Assembly: GCA_016793245.1 (NCBI GenBank)
Contig: JAEUHW010000057.1
Span: forward strand, 48,709-112,708
DNA length: 64,000 bases
Reading direction: 5' to 3'
From: Planctomycetota bacterium
Lineage (GTDB): Bacteria; Planctomycetota; UBA1135; JADKAF01
In this document: piece by piece, positions 24,846-32,600 of the stretch
How the letters are laid out: each line of letters begins with the position of its first letter
Position numbering within the stretch: position 1 is the first letter of the stretch
Translations under genes and position numbers: made by a program
Notes under the pieces: model-generated
What the model saw: only the letters and a program-made list of their open reading frames with translations
The model's database searches: none
What the model was told of the DNA's origin: nothing

Positions 24846-25436
24846 GTGATCGAGTACCTGAACGGTCAGATCGCCGAGAAGACGCCGTCGCACGTCGTGA
24901 TCGACGTCGGCGGCGTCGGCTATTTCGTGCACACCTGCGAGCGCATCGCGCGCGCCCTCCCGAAGGTCGGCGACAAGGTGAAGCTCTGGGTGCATCCGCA
25001 CCACGTCGAAGGCGAAGTCCCCCGCCTCTACGGCTTCGCCGAGACCTTCGAGCGGCGCGTCTTCCGACTGCTGATCGGGATCTCCAAGGTCGGCCCCGCC
25101 GCGGCGATGGGCCTGCTCGCCACCTTCCGCGCGGAAGAGATCGTGAGCGCCGTCGTGCGCGGCGAGAGCGCGCAACTCACGCGCGCGAAGGGCATCGGCA
25201 AGAAGACCGCGGACCGCTTGGTGCTCGAGCTCCGCGAGAGCTTCGAGAAGATCGCGCACGAAGCGGGCGTGGGTTCGAAGCTCGCTCCGGGGACGAAGCT
25301 CGCGGACGATCTCCTGCATGTGCTGCTCGGCCTCGGGTTCCCGCGGAAGGACGGCGAAGAGGTCGTCGCCGAGCTCACCGCAGCGCATCCGGAAGCGGAT
25401 CTGGAGACCTTGCTACGCCTGGCGATGCAGCGCTGA
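24846..25436 (+). CDS. ruvA: Holliday junction DNA helicase subunit RuvA
   Basis: The 196-residue protein starts at GTG and shows the OB fold (MIEYLNGQIAEKTPSHVVIDVGGVGY), LYGFAETFERRVFRLLIGISKVGPAAAMGLL and the helix-hairpin-helix AKGIGKKTADRLVLEL. The C-terminal domain III, which contacts RuvB, is joined by a short linker (SKLAPGTKLADDLLHVLLGLGF). As a tetramer it binds four-way junctions and loads RuvB for branch migration. No ruvB or ruvC is next to it. The intergenic gap of 17 bases suggests cotranscription with the alpha-CTD gene. Confidence 0.95.
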   Translation: MIEYLNGQIAEKTPSHVVIDVGGVGYFVHTCERIARALPKVGDKVKLWVHPHHVEGEVPRLYGFAETFERRVFRLLIGISKVGPAAAMGLLATFRAEEIVSAVVRGESAQLTRAKGIGKKTADRLVLELRESFEKIAHEAGVGSKLAPGTKLADDLLHVLLGLGFPRKDGEEVVAELTAAHPEADLETLLRLAMQR

Positions 25437-25705
25437 TCGCGGGCGCGCGGCAACACGGGATCTCGCTCAGCTGGGACCCCTACACTCGAAGTGCTGCTCC
25501 TCGAGAACGAGCGGCTTTTCGGTGTGCGCATCGAAGCCGCGCGAGCGTGATTCCCGCGCTCGCCGGAGTCCCGCGTCGCGGCGCGGGCCGTTGCGACGCG
25601 CGAGCGAGGCCGCCCTGCGCGCGGCGATTGAGAGCGCACTCCGCCGCCCCTCGCGACTCGGAGCTCGGGGCATCGATCGCCGCCGTCTTCCGCGAGCGGC
25701 ATTCC

Positions 25706-25725
25706 GGGCAGGAGCGATCCTGCCC
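25706..25725. other. Perfect hairpin with GCGA tetraloop
   Basis: GGGCAGGA-GCGA-TCCTGCCC is a perfect 8-bp stem capped by a GNRA-type tetraloop on the plus strand. GNRA loops are common in structured RNAs. It lies about 270 bases after ruvA, too far to be its obvious terminator. Confidence 0.45.
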
Positions 25726-26208
25726 TGAGCTCCAGGTCGCTCGACCGCGCACCAGCAGACTCGGCAGCGGGGCGCAGAGGCGCGCGATCTCCGTGGTCAG
25801 GATGGGCGCGAAAGGACGCGCAAGGAGCGCGCGCCGGTGAGAAGGTCGCGACGTGCGCGCGATGCGCCTCGCCGCGCGTGCGCCGGTCGCAGATCGGAGC
25901 TCGGCTTCGGCAGCGCGCGATCGATCTGCCTGTCGGGAGCGAGCCCTTCGGCAGAGACGAGGCGCGTGCATCAATGCGCGCGCCTGGAGGAGCGCGCTCT
26001 CGGAGAGGATCCTCGGGACCGAGGCCTGAGCAACGGCGCAAGCACAGCGGCGACGTGGTCGGATCGGCGCGAATGCAGAGCCGGCGGTTCGGCCCAGCTT
26101 GGTTCGAGGAGCCGGCGCTGTTCGAGCGTGCCGATGCTCATCGAACTCTGCGGCGCGCGCACTGTCCTGGTAAGTGCGCACGGTCCTGCGCACCGAGCAC
26201 GGTTCTGG

Positions 26209-26244
26209 GCACCGCGCATGGCCTCCGCACCGCGCATGGCCTGG
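26209..26244. repeat. Direct repeat of 18 bp
   Basis: GCACCGCGCATGGCCTCC (26209-26226) is followed directly by a near-identical copy ending in GG (26227-26244). Related shorter pieces (GCGCACCGAGCACGG) precede it. The repeats lie about 65 bases downstream of the tRNA-Gly 3' end. Confidence 0.65.
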
Positions 26245-26309
26245 GCACACGGTCGCGAGTGCAGCCTCGCTCGATAGCACCGAGCGGAAGATAGAGAGGA
26301 GAGGAAAAA

Positions 26310-26384
26310 TGGAGCGGGCGAGGAGACTTGAACTCCCGACATCCACCTTGGCAAGGTGGCGCTCTACCACTGAGCTACGCCCGC
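26310..26384 (-). tRNA. tRNA-Gly (anticodon GCC)
   Basis: On the minus strand the acceptor stem GCGGGCG pairs with CGCCCGC, the D arm reads TAGCTCAGTGGTAGAGC, the anticodon stem-loop is CCACC-TTGCCAA-GGTGG with anticodon GCC, and the T arm has GGAGTTCAAGTCTCC. The discriminator is T and the 3' CCA is encoded (26310-26312). It would read GGC and GGU codons. Confidence 0.96.
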
Positions 26385-26481
26385 TCGTGGAGGGTTGCGA
26401 AGGATAGCGTTCGAGAAAGCGCGGTCAAGAGCTCGTAGGAAGAAAGTTTTCCCTCCCTCGCGCTCCGACCAGGGCAGCGGC

Positions 26482-27381
26482 TCAGACGTCGAGATCGAGC
26501 ACGCGGACCATGCGAATGCCCTCGAGGGCGCTCTGGCGCGATTGGCCCGCCTCCAGGCGCAGGACGCGTCGCGCGCTGTGCGGGAGCTGCGCCTTCAGCT
26601 CGCGGAAGTCGACCTCCCCGCTGCCGAGGATGCGGCCCGTGTTCCAACCTTCGGCGTCGCCGAGATAGCAGCCGGAGAGTCGCCCGCCGAGCCGCTCGAG
26701 CCAATCCCAAGGCGCACCGCCGCGCAGCTTGGCTTCGAGCTGCGCGACCGCGGCGTCGTGCCAGTAGTGCAGCTCGTGCGCGCGCAGGTCCTCGAACACG
26801 AATCCCAGCGCGCGGAGATCGGGGAACCATCCCGGTCCGGGTGCGGTCGCGAAGGCGAAGTGGACGCGCGGGTGCTTCCGCGACAGCGCATGGAGCGTGC
26901 GGCAGAAACGATCGAGGCGCGCGAGCTGCGTGCGCTCGACGAGCATCTCGATCTCCTCGCGGAGCTCGACCGTGCGGGCGACTTCGCCGGAGCGCGCGAG
27001 CTCACCGACGCGGCGCACGCGATCGCCGAACTCGCCGCCATCCAGCGGCGCGGGCTGCAGCACGAGGCGTGGGCAGTGGAGCTCCGCGGCGAGCGCGATG
27101 TGGCGCTCGAGGAGCTGTATCGCCGCCGCTCTCCGATCTCCATCCGGCGAGGCGAGATCCACGCAGAGCATCTCGCCTTCGCGTCCACTCGACAGCGTCG
27201 CGGCCTCGATCGCGCCGATGCGTCCACCGGAGTCCTCGAGAGCGCGCGTGAGGCCGTCGATTTGCACCGTGGGGTCGGTGCGGACGAGCGCGATCGACTG
27301 CAGCCCGAGCTCGAAGGCCAAGCGGAGCTGATCGGCGGCGGAAGGTAGACGCGAGGCGAAGGCAGAAGTGGCGATGTCCAT
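26482..27381 (-). CDS. Sugar phosphate isomerase/epimerase-like TIM-barrel protein
   Basis: The 299-residue protein starts at ATG 27381 (MDIATSAFASRLPSAADQLRLAFELG). It follows the xylose-isomerase-like TIM barrel of the AP endonuclease 2 superfamily: early strand-helix with LQSIALV, then ELHCPRLVLQPAPLDG, HFAFATAPGPGWF, ELHYWHDAAVAQ and GCYLGDAEGWN. His, Glu and Asp residues at barrel strand ends could bind a divalent metal, but the classical E-D-H-E set is incomplete, so activity is uncertain. The frame extends upstream to 27576 with low-complexity sequence. The neighbours are a tRNA and the LPS-type kinase. Confidence 0.75.
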   Translation of the reverse strand: MDIATSAFASRLPSAADQLRLAFELGLQSIALVRTDPTVQIDGLTRALEDSGGRIGAIEAATLSSGREGEMLCVDLASPDGDRRAAAIQLLERHIALAAELHCPRLVLQPAPLDGGEFGDRVRRVGELARSGEVARTVELREEIEMLVERTQLARLDRFCRTLHALSRKHPRVHFAFATAPGPGWFPDLRALGFVFEDLRAHELHYWHDAAVAQLEAKLRGGAPWDWLERLGGRLSGCYLGDAEGWNTGRILGSGEVDFRELKAQLPHSARRVLRLEAGQSRQSALEGIRMVRVLDLDV

Positions 27382-27457
27382 GCGATGGGATCGATGCGGC
27401 GTCGAGAGATGCGGGACCTTGCGGCTGCAGGGAAGCGGAGCGCGGCGGAGAACGCGA

Positions 27458-28480
27458 TCAGCGGCGCGCGCGCCGTAGCTCGCGCCAGCGCGCGAGCCGC
27501 GCTTCGCACCACCAACCCAAGCGATGCCGCCAGCGCGCGCGCGCTTCCAAGCGCAGGACTTCGCGCGCAAGCGCATGCCGCGCCGCGCGCTCCGGCTCGT
27601 AGGCGCGCAGCAGACGGAGCGCGTCGCTGCGCAGCATGCGAGCGCCGAGCCGCGGCTCGAGGTGACGACGAGCGAAGCGCAGCAGGCGCTCCAGATTGTG
27701 GCTCCGCGCGCCGCGCGAGAGCTCGACCTCGCGGCGCGAGCGATCGAGGTCGATGACGTACACTTCGCCGCGGCAGCAGAGCAGGTTCTTCAGGTGCAGA
27801 TCGGCGTGCCACACGCCGGCGTCGTGCAAGCGCCGCACGCTGCGCCCCGCGGCCACGAGCAGCGCGCGGCGCTCCGCGGCGGAGATGGCCTCCGGCAGCA
27901 GCAGAGCGAGCAGCTCGCGCGCGCCTTCGAGCTCGCGCGTGACGAGATGCAGGATCCAGCGCGCGCCGCGCTTGCGCGCGACCGCGGCGAGCGGCTCCAG
28001 GGTAGGGAATCCTCGTGCGCGCAGGTGGACGTAGAGCTCGACCTCGCGGAACGGGCGCTCGGGCGTCGCGAAGCTCGAAGGCCGGAGGAAGCGGAAGAGC
28101 CCTCCGGGCAGGAAGCGCCGCACGACGACGCGCTCCGCGCCGACGCGAACGATTGCGGTCGATCCGCGGCCTTGGTAGGAGTCCTCCGCCGCGCGTCCTT
28201 CGAGCAAGCCGCCGCGCTCGAGCAGACCCGCGCCGATCAGCGCGGCCATGCGGTCCTCGCGCACCAAGGCCAACACTTCGCCCTCCTGCATCATGCGGAA
28301 GCCGGGGGGCGCCGCGATCCCGAACGGCGAGCCCGACGCTTCGAAGGCGCGCGCTTCGACGGCGCCGGGCTCGAACGTTCGAGGCTCGGACGCGCGCGGT
28401 TCGGAAGCGCGCGGTTCGGAGGCGCGCGGTTCGGAGGCGTCTGGCCCGGCGGAGCGCGACGCCGAGCCCGCGGCATTCAT
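27458..28480 (-). CDS. Lipopolysaccharide (Kdo/WaaP-type) kinase
   Basis: The 340-residue protein has a kinase-like fold: RGSTAIVRVGAERVVVRRFL with the ATP lysine replaced by Arg-rich strand residues, RLHDAGVWHADLHLKNLL (catalytic Asp227 and metal-binding Asn232) and VIDLDRSRR (metal-binding Asp244 or Asp246). This is the pattern of Kdo kinase KdkA and WaaP, which phosphorylate the LPS inner core at the membrane. ATG 28480 has GGGGAG four bases upstream. With this start residues 15-34 are four ASEPR repeats encoded by the DNA repeat at 28376-28440. The divergent GT9 gene starts only 49 bases away, so the two probably share control in LPS core assembly. Confidence 0.8.
   Translation of the reverse strand: MNAAGSASRSAGPDASEPRASEPRASEPRASEPRTFEPGAVEARAFEASGSPFGIAAPPGFRMMQEGEVLALVREDRMAALIGAGLLERGGLLEGRAAEDSYQGRGSTAIVRVGAERVVVRRFLPGGLFRFLRPSSFATPERPFREVELYVHLRARGFPTLEPLAAVARKRGARWILHLVTRELEGARELLALLLPEAISAAERRALLVAAGRSVRRLHDAGVWHADLHLKNLLCCRGEVYVIDLDRSRREVELSRGARSHNLERLLRFARRHLEPRLGARMLRSDALRLLRAYEPERAARHALAREVLRLEARARWRHRLGWWCEARLARWRELRRARR
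28376..28440. repeat. 15-bp tandem repeat in the kinase gene 5' end
   Basis: GCGCGCGGTTCGGA-type units of 15 bp are present at 28391-28405, 28406-28420 and 28421-28435, with a degenerate copy before. On the minus strand they encode ASEPR units at the N-terminus of the LPS kinase. Copy number could change by slippage without shifting the frame. Confidence 0.75.
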
Positions 28481-28529
28481 CGCGCTCCCCGTTTCGCGCT
28501 CCGCTCCGTTCAACTTCGCACCTCTGCCC

Positions 28530-29606
28530 GTGGTGACCCTTCCACCCATCGACTGGTCGAGCGTCCTGATCGGACGCCTCTCCGCGCTGGGCGACATCGT
28601 CTTCGCCTTGCCGGTCCTGAGCTCGCTCCGCGCTGCTCGTCCCGACGCCCGCATCGGCTGGCTCGTGGAGGACCGCTGCGCCGACCTCCTGCGCGGCCAT
28701 CCGTGGATCGACGAGCTGATCGTCTATCCCCGCGGCGAGCTGAAGGGCTGGACGCGCCATCCGCTGCGCGCGCTGCGCCGCGCGACGGCGTTCCGGCGGG
28801 AGCTCGCGGCGCGATCCTACGATCTCGCCCTCGAGCTGCAAGGCAATCTCAAGTGCTCCGCGCTGCTCTCCTGCGTGCGCGATGCGCGGAGAGTCGGCTT
28901 CGCCAGATCGGAGCTGCGCGAGCCCTTCAGCGCTTGCTTGACTCACGTGCGCGTGCCGGGAGGCGCGGCGCGGCGCCATCGCGTCGAGAAGATGCTCTCG
29001 GTGCTCGAAGCGCTCGGCATCCCGACGCGGCGCGAGTTCCCGCCGCCTCCGCCGTTCGACGAGGCGACGCGCGAACGCGTCCGCGCGGCGTTCGCTCCCG
29101 CGGCCGGTCGTCCGATCGTCGCGATCCATCCGTTCGTCTCCGGGTACGGCCGCGACAAGGAATGGCCGCCCGAGCGCTTCTCCGCTCTGGCGCGAGAGCT
29201 GCACCGCGAGTTGGACGCCTGGTGCTATGTCGTGCGCTCGCCGAAGGAGAGCGAGCCCACCGCGCGCCTCGTCGAAGGCGCGAAAGGCGCGCTGCACGAC
29301 GCGATCCCGCGCGGCACCCTCGTCGATTCGATGGCGGCGCTGGCGGAAGCCCACCTGGTGATCGGCAGCGACTCGGGTCCCCTGCACATCGCGGGCTGGC
29401 TCGATCGCCCGCTCGTCGGCCTCTACGGCCCCACCGATCCCGCGGTCTACGGGCCCGTTCGCGCGAGCGCCATCGTCGTGAAGGGCGGAGCGGAGATCCC
29501 GCCGCCGCGGAAGCGCGACCAGCGCTCGCCCGCGATGCTGGAGATCGGCGTCGAACAGGTGGTCGACGCCGCGCGACGAGCCCTCGCGAGCGCTCGACGC
29601 ACCTGA
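28530..29606 (+). CDS. Glycosyltransferase family 9 (heptosyltransferase-like)
   Basis: The frame is open from far upstream, but homology begins at SSVLIGRLSALGDIVFALPVL, so GTG 28530 (or 28533) is the likely start, giving about 358 residues. The GT-B halves show ALGDIVFALPVL, DLALELQGNLKCSALL, then AIHPFVSGYGRDKEWPPERF and the donor-site HLVIGSDSGPLHIAGWLDRPLVGLYGPTDP, all typical of WaaC/WaaF ADP-heptose transferases. It likely adds heptose to the LPS inner core on the cytosolic side. The divergent LPS-kinase gene next to it supports this. No Shine-Dalgarno is evident at either GTG. Confidence 0.87.
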   Translation: MVTLPPIDWSSVLIGRLSALGDIVFALPVLSSLRAARPDARIGWLVEDRCADLLRGHPWIDELIVYPRGELKGWTRHPLRALRRATAFRRELAARSYDLALELQGNLKCSALLSCVRDARRVGFARSELREPFSACLTHVRVPGGAARRHRVEKMLSVLEALGIPTRREFPPPPPFDEATRERVRAAFAPAAGRPIVAIHPFVSGYGRDKEWPPERFSALARELHRELDAWCYVVRSPKESEPTARLVEGAKGALHDAIPRGTLVDSMAALAEAHLVIGSDSGPLHIAGWLDRPLVGLYGPTDPAVYGPVRASAIVVKGGAEIPPPRKRDQRSPAMLEIGVEQVVDAARRALASARRT

Positions 29607-29610
29607 GCGC

Positions 29611-30837
29611 TCACCCGATCCCCTGGCTCACCGCCCACACGAAGAACGCGAGCGCCAGCACGAGCAGCGCGTTGACCCCGATGTGGTTCGCGTGCGCCCC
29701 GAGAGCGCGGCGCCGACCACAGAGGTAGAGCAACGCCAAACAGAGCGCCGGCATCACCGCCGCGCCGATCTGCCCGGTGACCCGCTGTAGGCTGCGGAAA
29801 TCGAAGAGCAAGCCGAGGGTCGGCAGCACCGCGATGGCGAGGAGGCCCAGCCGATAGGTGCGCGAACGAAGATCGATCGGTGCGCGCGCCGCGCGCTGCT
29901 CCTTCGTGCGCAGCGCGTCGGCCAGGAAATACGGTGCCGCCTGCCAGACGCCGAGCACGGTGCTCGCGACCGCGGCCCAGGCGCCGACGAGGAAGGACCA
30001 GCGCGCGAAGGAGCCGAGCTCGCGCTCGAGTGAATTCGCGAGATCGACCAGCAAGCGCACGCCGGAGCCGCTCACCTCGACGCGGCTCCCGATCACCACC
30101 ATCGAGAGCCCGAAGAGCGCGGTGACGGCGTAGCCCACCGCGAGGTCGAGGCGCATCCGGGGAATCTCGCCGCCGCCTTCGCGCCCTTCCTCGCGGATCC
30201 AATAGCCGTAGGAGAGGATCGTCAGCGTCCCGCCGACGCCGCCCAGCAACGCGAGAGTCCAAGAGAGGCCGTCGCCGTCGAAGCGCGGGATGCGCGGGAG
30301 GAACAAGCCACTCGCGAGCTCGCCGAGCGAGGGCCCGAGCGCGATCGCGCAGCCGACGACGGTGAAGCTCATCAGCGCGACGCAGACGCCCATCGCCTTC
30401 TCGAAGAGCGCATAGCCGCCGCGCCAGACGAGCAGCGCGCCGACGAAGCTGTGCAGCGCGCCGTAGCAGAGCTTGTCGTGCTCGGGATCCGCGAAGAGCG
30501 GCAGCAGCGCGTGGCTCGCCGCGCCGCAGGCGCTCATCACCGCGGCGCCGACGAAGAAGCTCCAGAGCGCGAGATACGCGAGGAAGAGCACGCGGAACGG
30601 CCAGCCGAACGCGTCGAGCAAACCCTCGAGCAAGGTCTTGCCAGTCGCGAGCTGCCAGCGCGCGAGCCCTTCGGTGAGGAGGAACTTCAGCGCCGCTCCC
30701 GCCATGACGGCCCAGAGGACCGCCGTGCCGAGCGCGTTCCCGGTGAACGCCGCCGTCGCGAGATCGCCCGCGCCGACGCCCGTCGCGGCGACGAGCAGCC
30801 CCGGGCCGACGATGCGGAGCAGCTCGCGCGCACGCAT
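29611..30837 (-). CDS. Nramp-family transporter with altered metal-binding site
   Basis: The 408-residue protein has about eleven membrane helices and opens with RIVGPGLLVAATGVGAGDLATA. In Nramp/MntH the same helix reads DPGN, whose Asp and Asn bind Mn or Fe; here it is GAGD. Helix 6, normally carrying a Met-Pro-His metal site, reads GTLTILSYGYWIREEG. The overall hydropathy and LLEGLLDAFGWPFRVLF-type helices still fit the family. Substrate is thus probably not Mn2+, and this GAGD/SYGYW branch has no assigned substrate that I know. ATG 30837 lies just after the upstream stop (TGAGCATG); a TTG at 30843 overlapping that stop is an alternative. It ends four bases from the converging GT9 gene. Confidence 0.85.
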   Translation of the reverse strand: MRARELLRIVGPGLLVAATGVGAGDLATAAFTGNALGTAVLWAVMAGAALKFLLTEGLARWQLATGKTLLEGLLDAFGWPFRVLFLAYLALWSFFVGAAVMSACGAASHALLPLFADPEHDKLCYGALHSFVGALLVWRGGYALFEKAMGVCVALMSFTVVGCAIALGPSLGELASGLFLPRIPRFDGDGLSWTLALLGGVGGTLTILSYGYWIREEGREGGGEIPRMRLDLAVGYAVTALFGLSMVVIGSRVEVSGSGVRLLVDLANSLERELGSFARWSFLVGAWAAVASTVLGVWQAAPYFLADALRTKEQRAARAPIDLRSRTYRLGLLAIAVLPTLGLLFDFRSLQRVTGQIGAAVMPALCLALLYLCGRRRALGAHANHIGVNALLVLALAFFVWAVSQGIG

Positions 30838-30839
30838 GC

Positions 30840-32213
30840 TCAACCCTGCGCCGCGGCGAGGAGCTCGTAGCGTTCAGCGTCGAGGGAACGAACGCGGCCT
30901 TCCTCGACGAGCTTCTCGAGCCCCGCTCGCAGCGAGCGCGCCGCGAGCCCGTGCATCCTGGGATCCGTGTCGGCGTACACGACGGGCAAGAGCTCCTCAG
31001 GCGACTTCGCGCCGTTCTTCAGCGCGTCGATCAACGCCGTCTCGCGCATCGCGCGATGCGCGAGATAGCTCGCGAGCAAGCGCTTGCCGTGCGGCGCCGC
31101 GGGGCCGTGCGAAGGATAGAAGAAGCCGATGCCGAGCTCCTGGATGCGCTGCAGGCTCGCGAGATAGGTCGCGAGGTGCCCTTCCGGCGGATCGATCACG
31201 ATCGTCGAGACCGTCGACGCGAGATCGCCGCCGATCAGCGCGCGATAGCGGCTCTCCAGGAACACGAGATGCCCGCGGTCGTGGCCCGGCGTGTGGTACG
31301 CGGTGAGCTGCCAGTGCGGCGAGCCGTCCGGCGCGCTGCCGAGCTCGATCACGGCGCCGTCATCGATCGCCCGCGTGCGGTGAGGCGGCCGTGGCAGACG
31401 CGCGAGCGTCAGCGGATGCGCGATCACCGGCACGTCGTAGCGCGCCGCGGTCTCCGCGACGGAGCCGACGTGATCGGGATGATGGTGCGTGACGAGCACG
31501 CCCGCGACGCGCGCGCCCGCCGCGACGCGCGCGTCGAGCTCGCGGAAGAGCCGCTGCCGTTCGCTCTCCTCGGCGGTCGCCGGATCGACGACGTAGAGCG
31601 AGTCCTGGCCGACGAGGATCGTGTTCGTCGTCGTGGCCGGCGGCAGCGTGGCCGTGCGCAGCGCGGCGACGAAGAGGCCGGGCGAGAAGCGGATCGGCGG
31701 GAGCCGCAGCTCGGCATCGAGCTCGCGTTCTTCGCGTCGCCATCGCGCGCGGAAGAGCTCGCGCGTCGACTCCCCCAGCGCTTCGAGCAAGGCGAGCACC
31801 GGGGGCACGATCCAGAGCTCGCCGCGGCTCCAGCTCGCGAGCGCCTCCGCCGGCGCGAAGAAGCGCCCTTCCACGAGCTCGCCGCTCGCGATGCGCGGCT
31901 CTTGCCCGAGCGGCAGCTCCGCTTCGAAGAAGCGCGTCTTGTAGCGCACCGGAGCGAACGGCGGCGTCGTGCGCTCGCCGAGATAGTCCAGGGGAACGAC
32001 GCGCACGGCGATCTCCTCCTCGAGCTCGCGCCGCGCGCACGCGAACCAGGCCTCGTCGCCGCTGCCGTCGACGGGCTCGAGCCCGCCACCGGGGCAGGCC
32101 CAATAGCCGCCGAAGAAGCGCAGCTCCGGCGCGCGCTTCGCGAGGTAGACCTCGACGCCGCGCTCGCCCTCTCGCAGCAGCACCACCGCCGCCGCTTCGC
32201 GCAGCGCGCTCAC
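30840..32213 (-). CDS. Nudix hydrolase fused to a metallo-beta-lactamase-fold hydrolase
   Basis: The 457-residue protein starts at GTG 32213, overlapping the Rieske stop as GTGA with GGAAG just upstream. Residues 1-175 are a Nudix domain with box GGGLEP...ACARRELEEEI (42-67), the loop being a few residues longer than usual. Residues 185-400 are a metallo-beta-lactamase fold with HHHPDH (243-248), TPGHDRGH (His311) and GGDLAST (Asp330), followed by a winged-helix C-terminus (about 400-457), as in the LACTB2 group. LACTB2-type enzymes cleave RNA or thioesters; the Nudix part may hydrolyse a nucleotide diphosphate. Substrates are not known. It is translationally coupled to the Rieske gene and to the Nramp gene. 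Confidence 0.88.
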   Translation of the reverse strand: MSALREAAAVVLLREGERGVEVYLAKRAPELRFFGGYWACPGGGLEPVDGSGDEAWFACARRELEEEIAVRVVPLDYLGERTTPPFAPVRYKTRFFEAELPLGQEPRIASGELVEGRFFAPAEALASWSRGELWIVPPVLALLEALGESTRELFRARWRREERELDAELRLPPIRFSPGLFVAALRTATLPPATTTNTILVGQDSLYVVDPATAEESERQRLFRELDARVAAGARVAGVLVTHHHPDHVGSVAETAARYDVPVIAHPLTLARLPRPPHRTRAIDDGAVIELGSAPDGSPHWQLTAYHTPGHDRGHLVFLESRYRALIGGDLASTVSTIVIDPPEGHLATYLASLQRIQELGIGFFYPSHGPAAPHGKRLLASYLAHRAMRETALIDALKNGAKSPEELLPVVYADTDPRMHGLAARSLRAGLEKLVEEGRVRSLDAERYELLAAAQG

Positions 32214-32563
32214 GAACCGCTTCCGCGCGTGCGGAGGAAGAGGCGCTCCCCTTCGGTGCGCGCCTCCCAGAGATCGAGCGTGCCGTAGGCGCTCTCGCGG
32301 CACTTGCCGGTCGCGATCTCGAAGCGCCAGCCGTGCCAAGGGCAATGCACGTAGCCGCCCTCGACATGGCCTTCGGCGAGCGAGGCGCCTTGATGCGGGC
32401 AGGTGTCCTCGAAGGCGTAGAGAGAGCCGCCGTGGCGCACCACGGCGACCTTCTTGCCTTGCCAGCTCACCACCGCGCGCGCGTTCTCTTGGGAGGCGAG
32501 CACACCGACCTCTTGGAACTCCGCTGCGCTGTCATCCGCCGCGTCCGCCGTGCCTTCTGTCAT
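32210..32563 (-). CDS. Rieske [2Fe-2S] ferredoxin-type protein
   Basis: The 117-residue soluble protein starts at ATG 32563 (AGGA upstream). CPHQG (Cys55, His57) and CPWHGW (Cys74, His77) form the C-x-H...C-x2-H cluster site of Rieske proteins of the NirD/ferredoxin component type. No membrane anchor is present, so it acts in the cytosol as an electron carrier or as the ferredoxin part of an oxygenase or reductase. No partner reductase is adjacent. Its stop overlaps the start of the Nudix/MBL gene by four bases, which suggests that the two proteins are made together. Confidence 0.92.
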   Translation of the reverse strand: MTEGTADAADDSAAEFQEVGVLASQENARAVVSWQGKKVAVVRHGGSLYAFEDTCPHQGASLAEGHVEGGYVHCPWHGWRFEIATGKCRESAYGTLDLWEARTEGERLFLRTRGSGS

Positions 32564-32600
32564 GTCCTGCCCCGCCGAAAGGAGTGCGAGGCGGGAGGTT

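Larger units (their letters stand above)
25437..26309. other. Non-coding region of about 870 bases between ruvA and tRNA-Gly
   Basis: Several open frames cross this stretch on both strands, but all give Arg/Ala-rich, low-complexity products without homology, and one even starts inside the tRNA. I searched by eye for the conserved cores of RNase P RNA, tmRNA, 6S and SRP RNA and saw none. It contains several stable hairpins (for example GCGGCTT/AAGCCGC at 25511-25540 and the GCGA-loop stem at 25706-25725) and short repeats near its right end. It may hold an unrecognised structured RNA or be decaying sequence. Confidence 0.5.

Noticed and set aside
25480..26370. Long minus-strand open frame of 296 codons
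   Set aside because: It starts inside tRNA-Gly, its product is Arg/Ala/Ser-rich without any motif, and frames on all sides are equally open in this GC-rich DNA.
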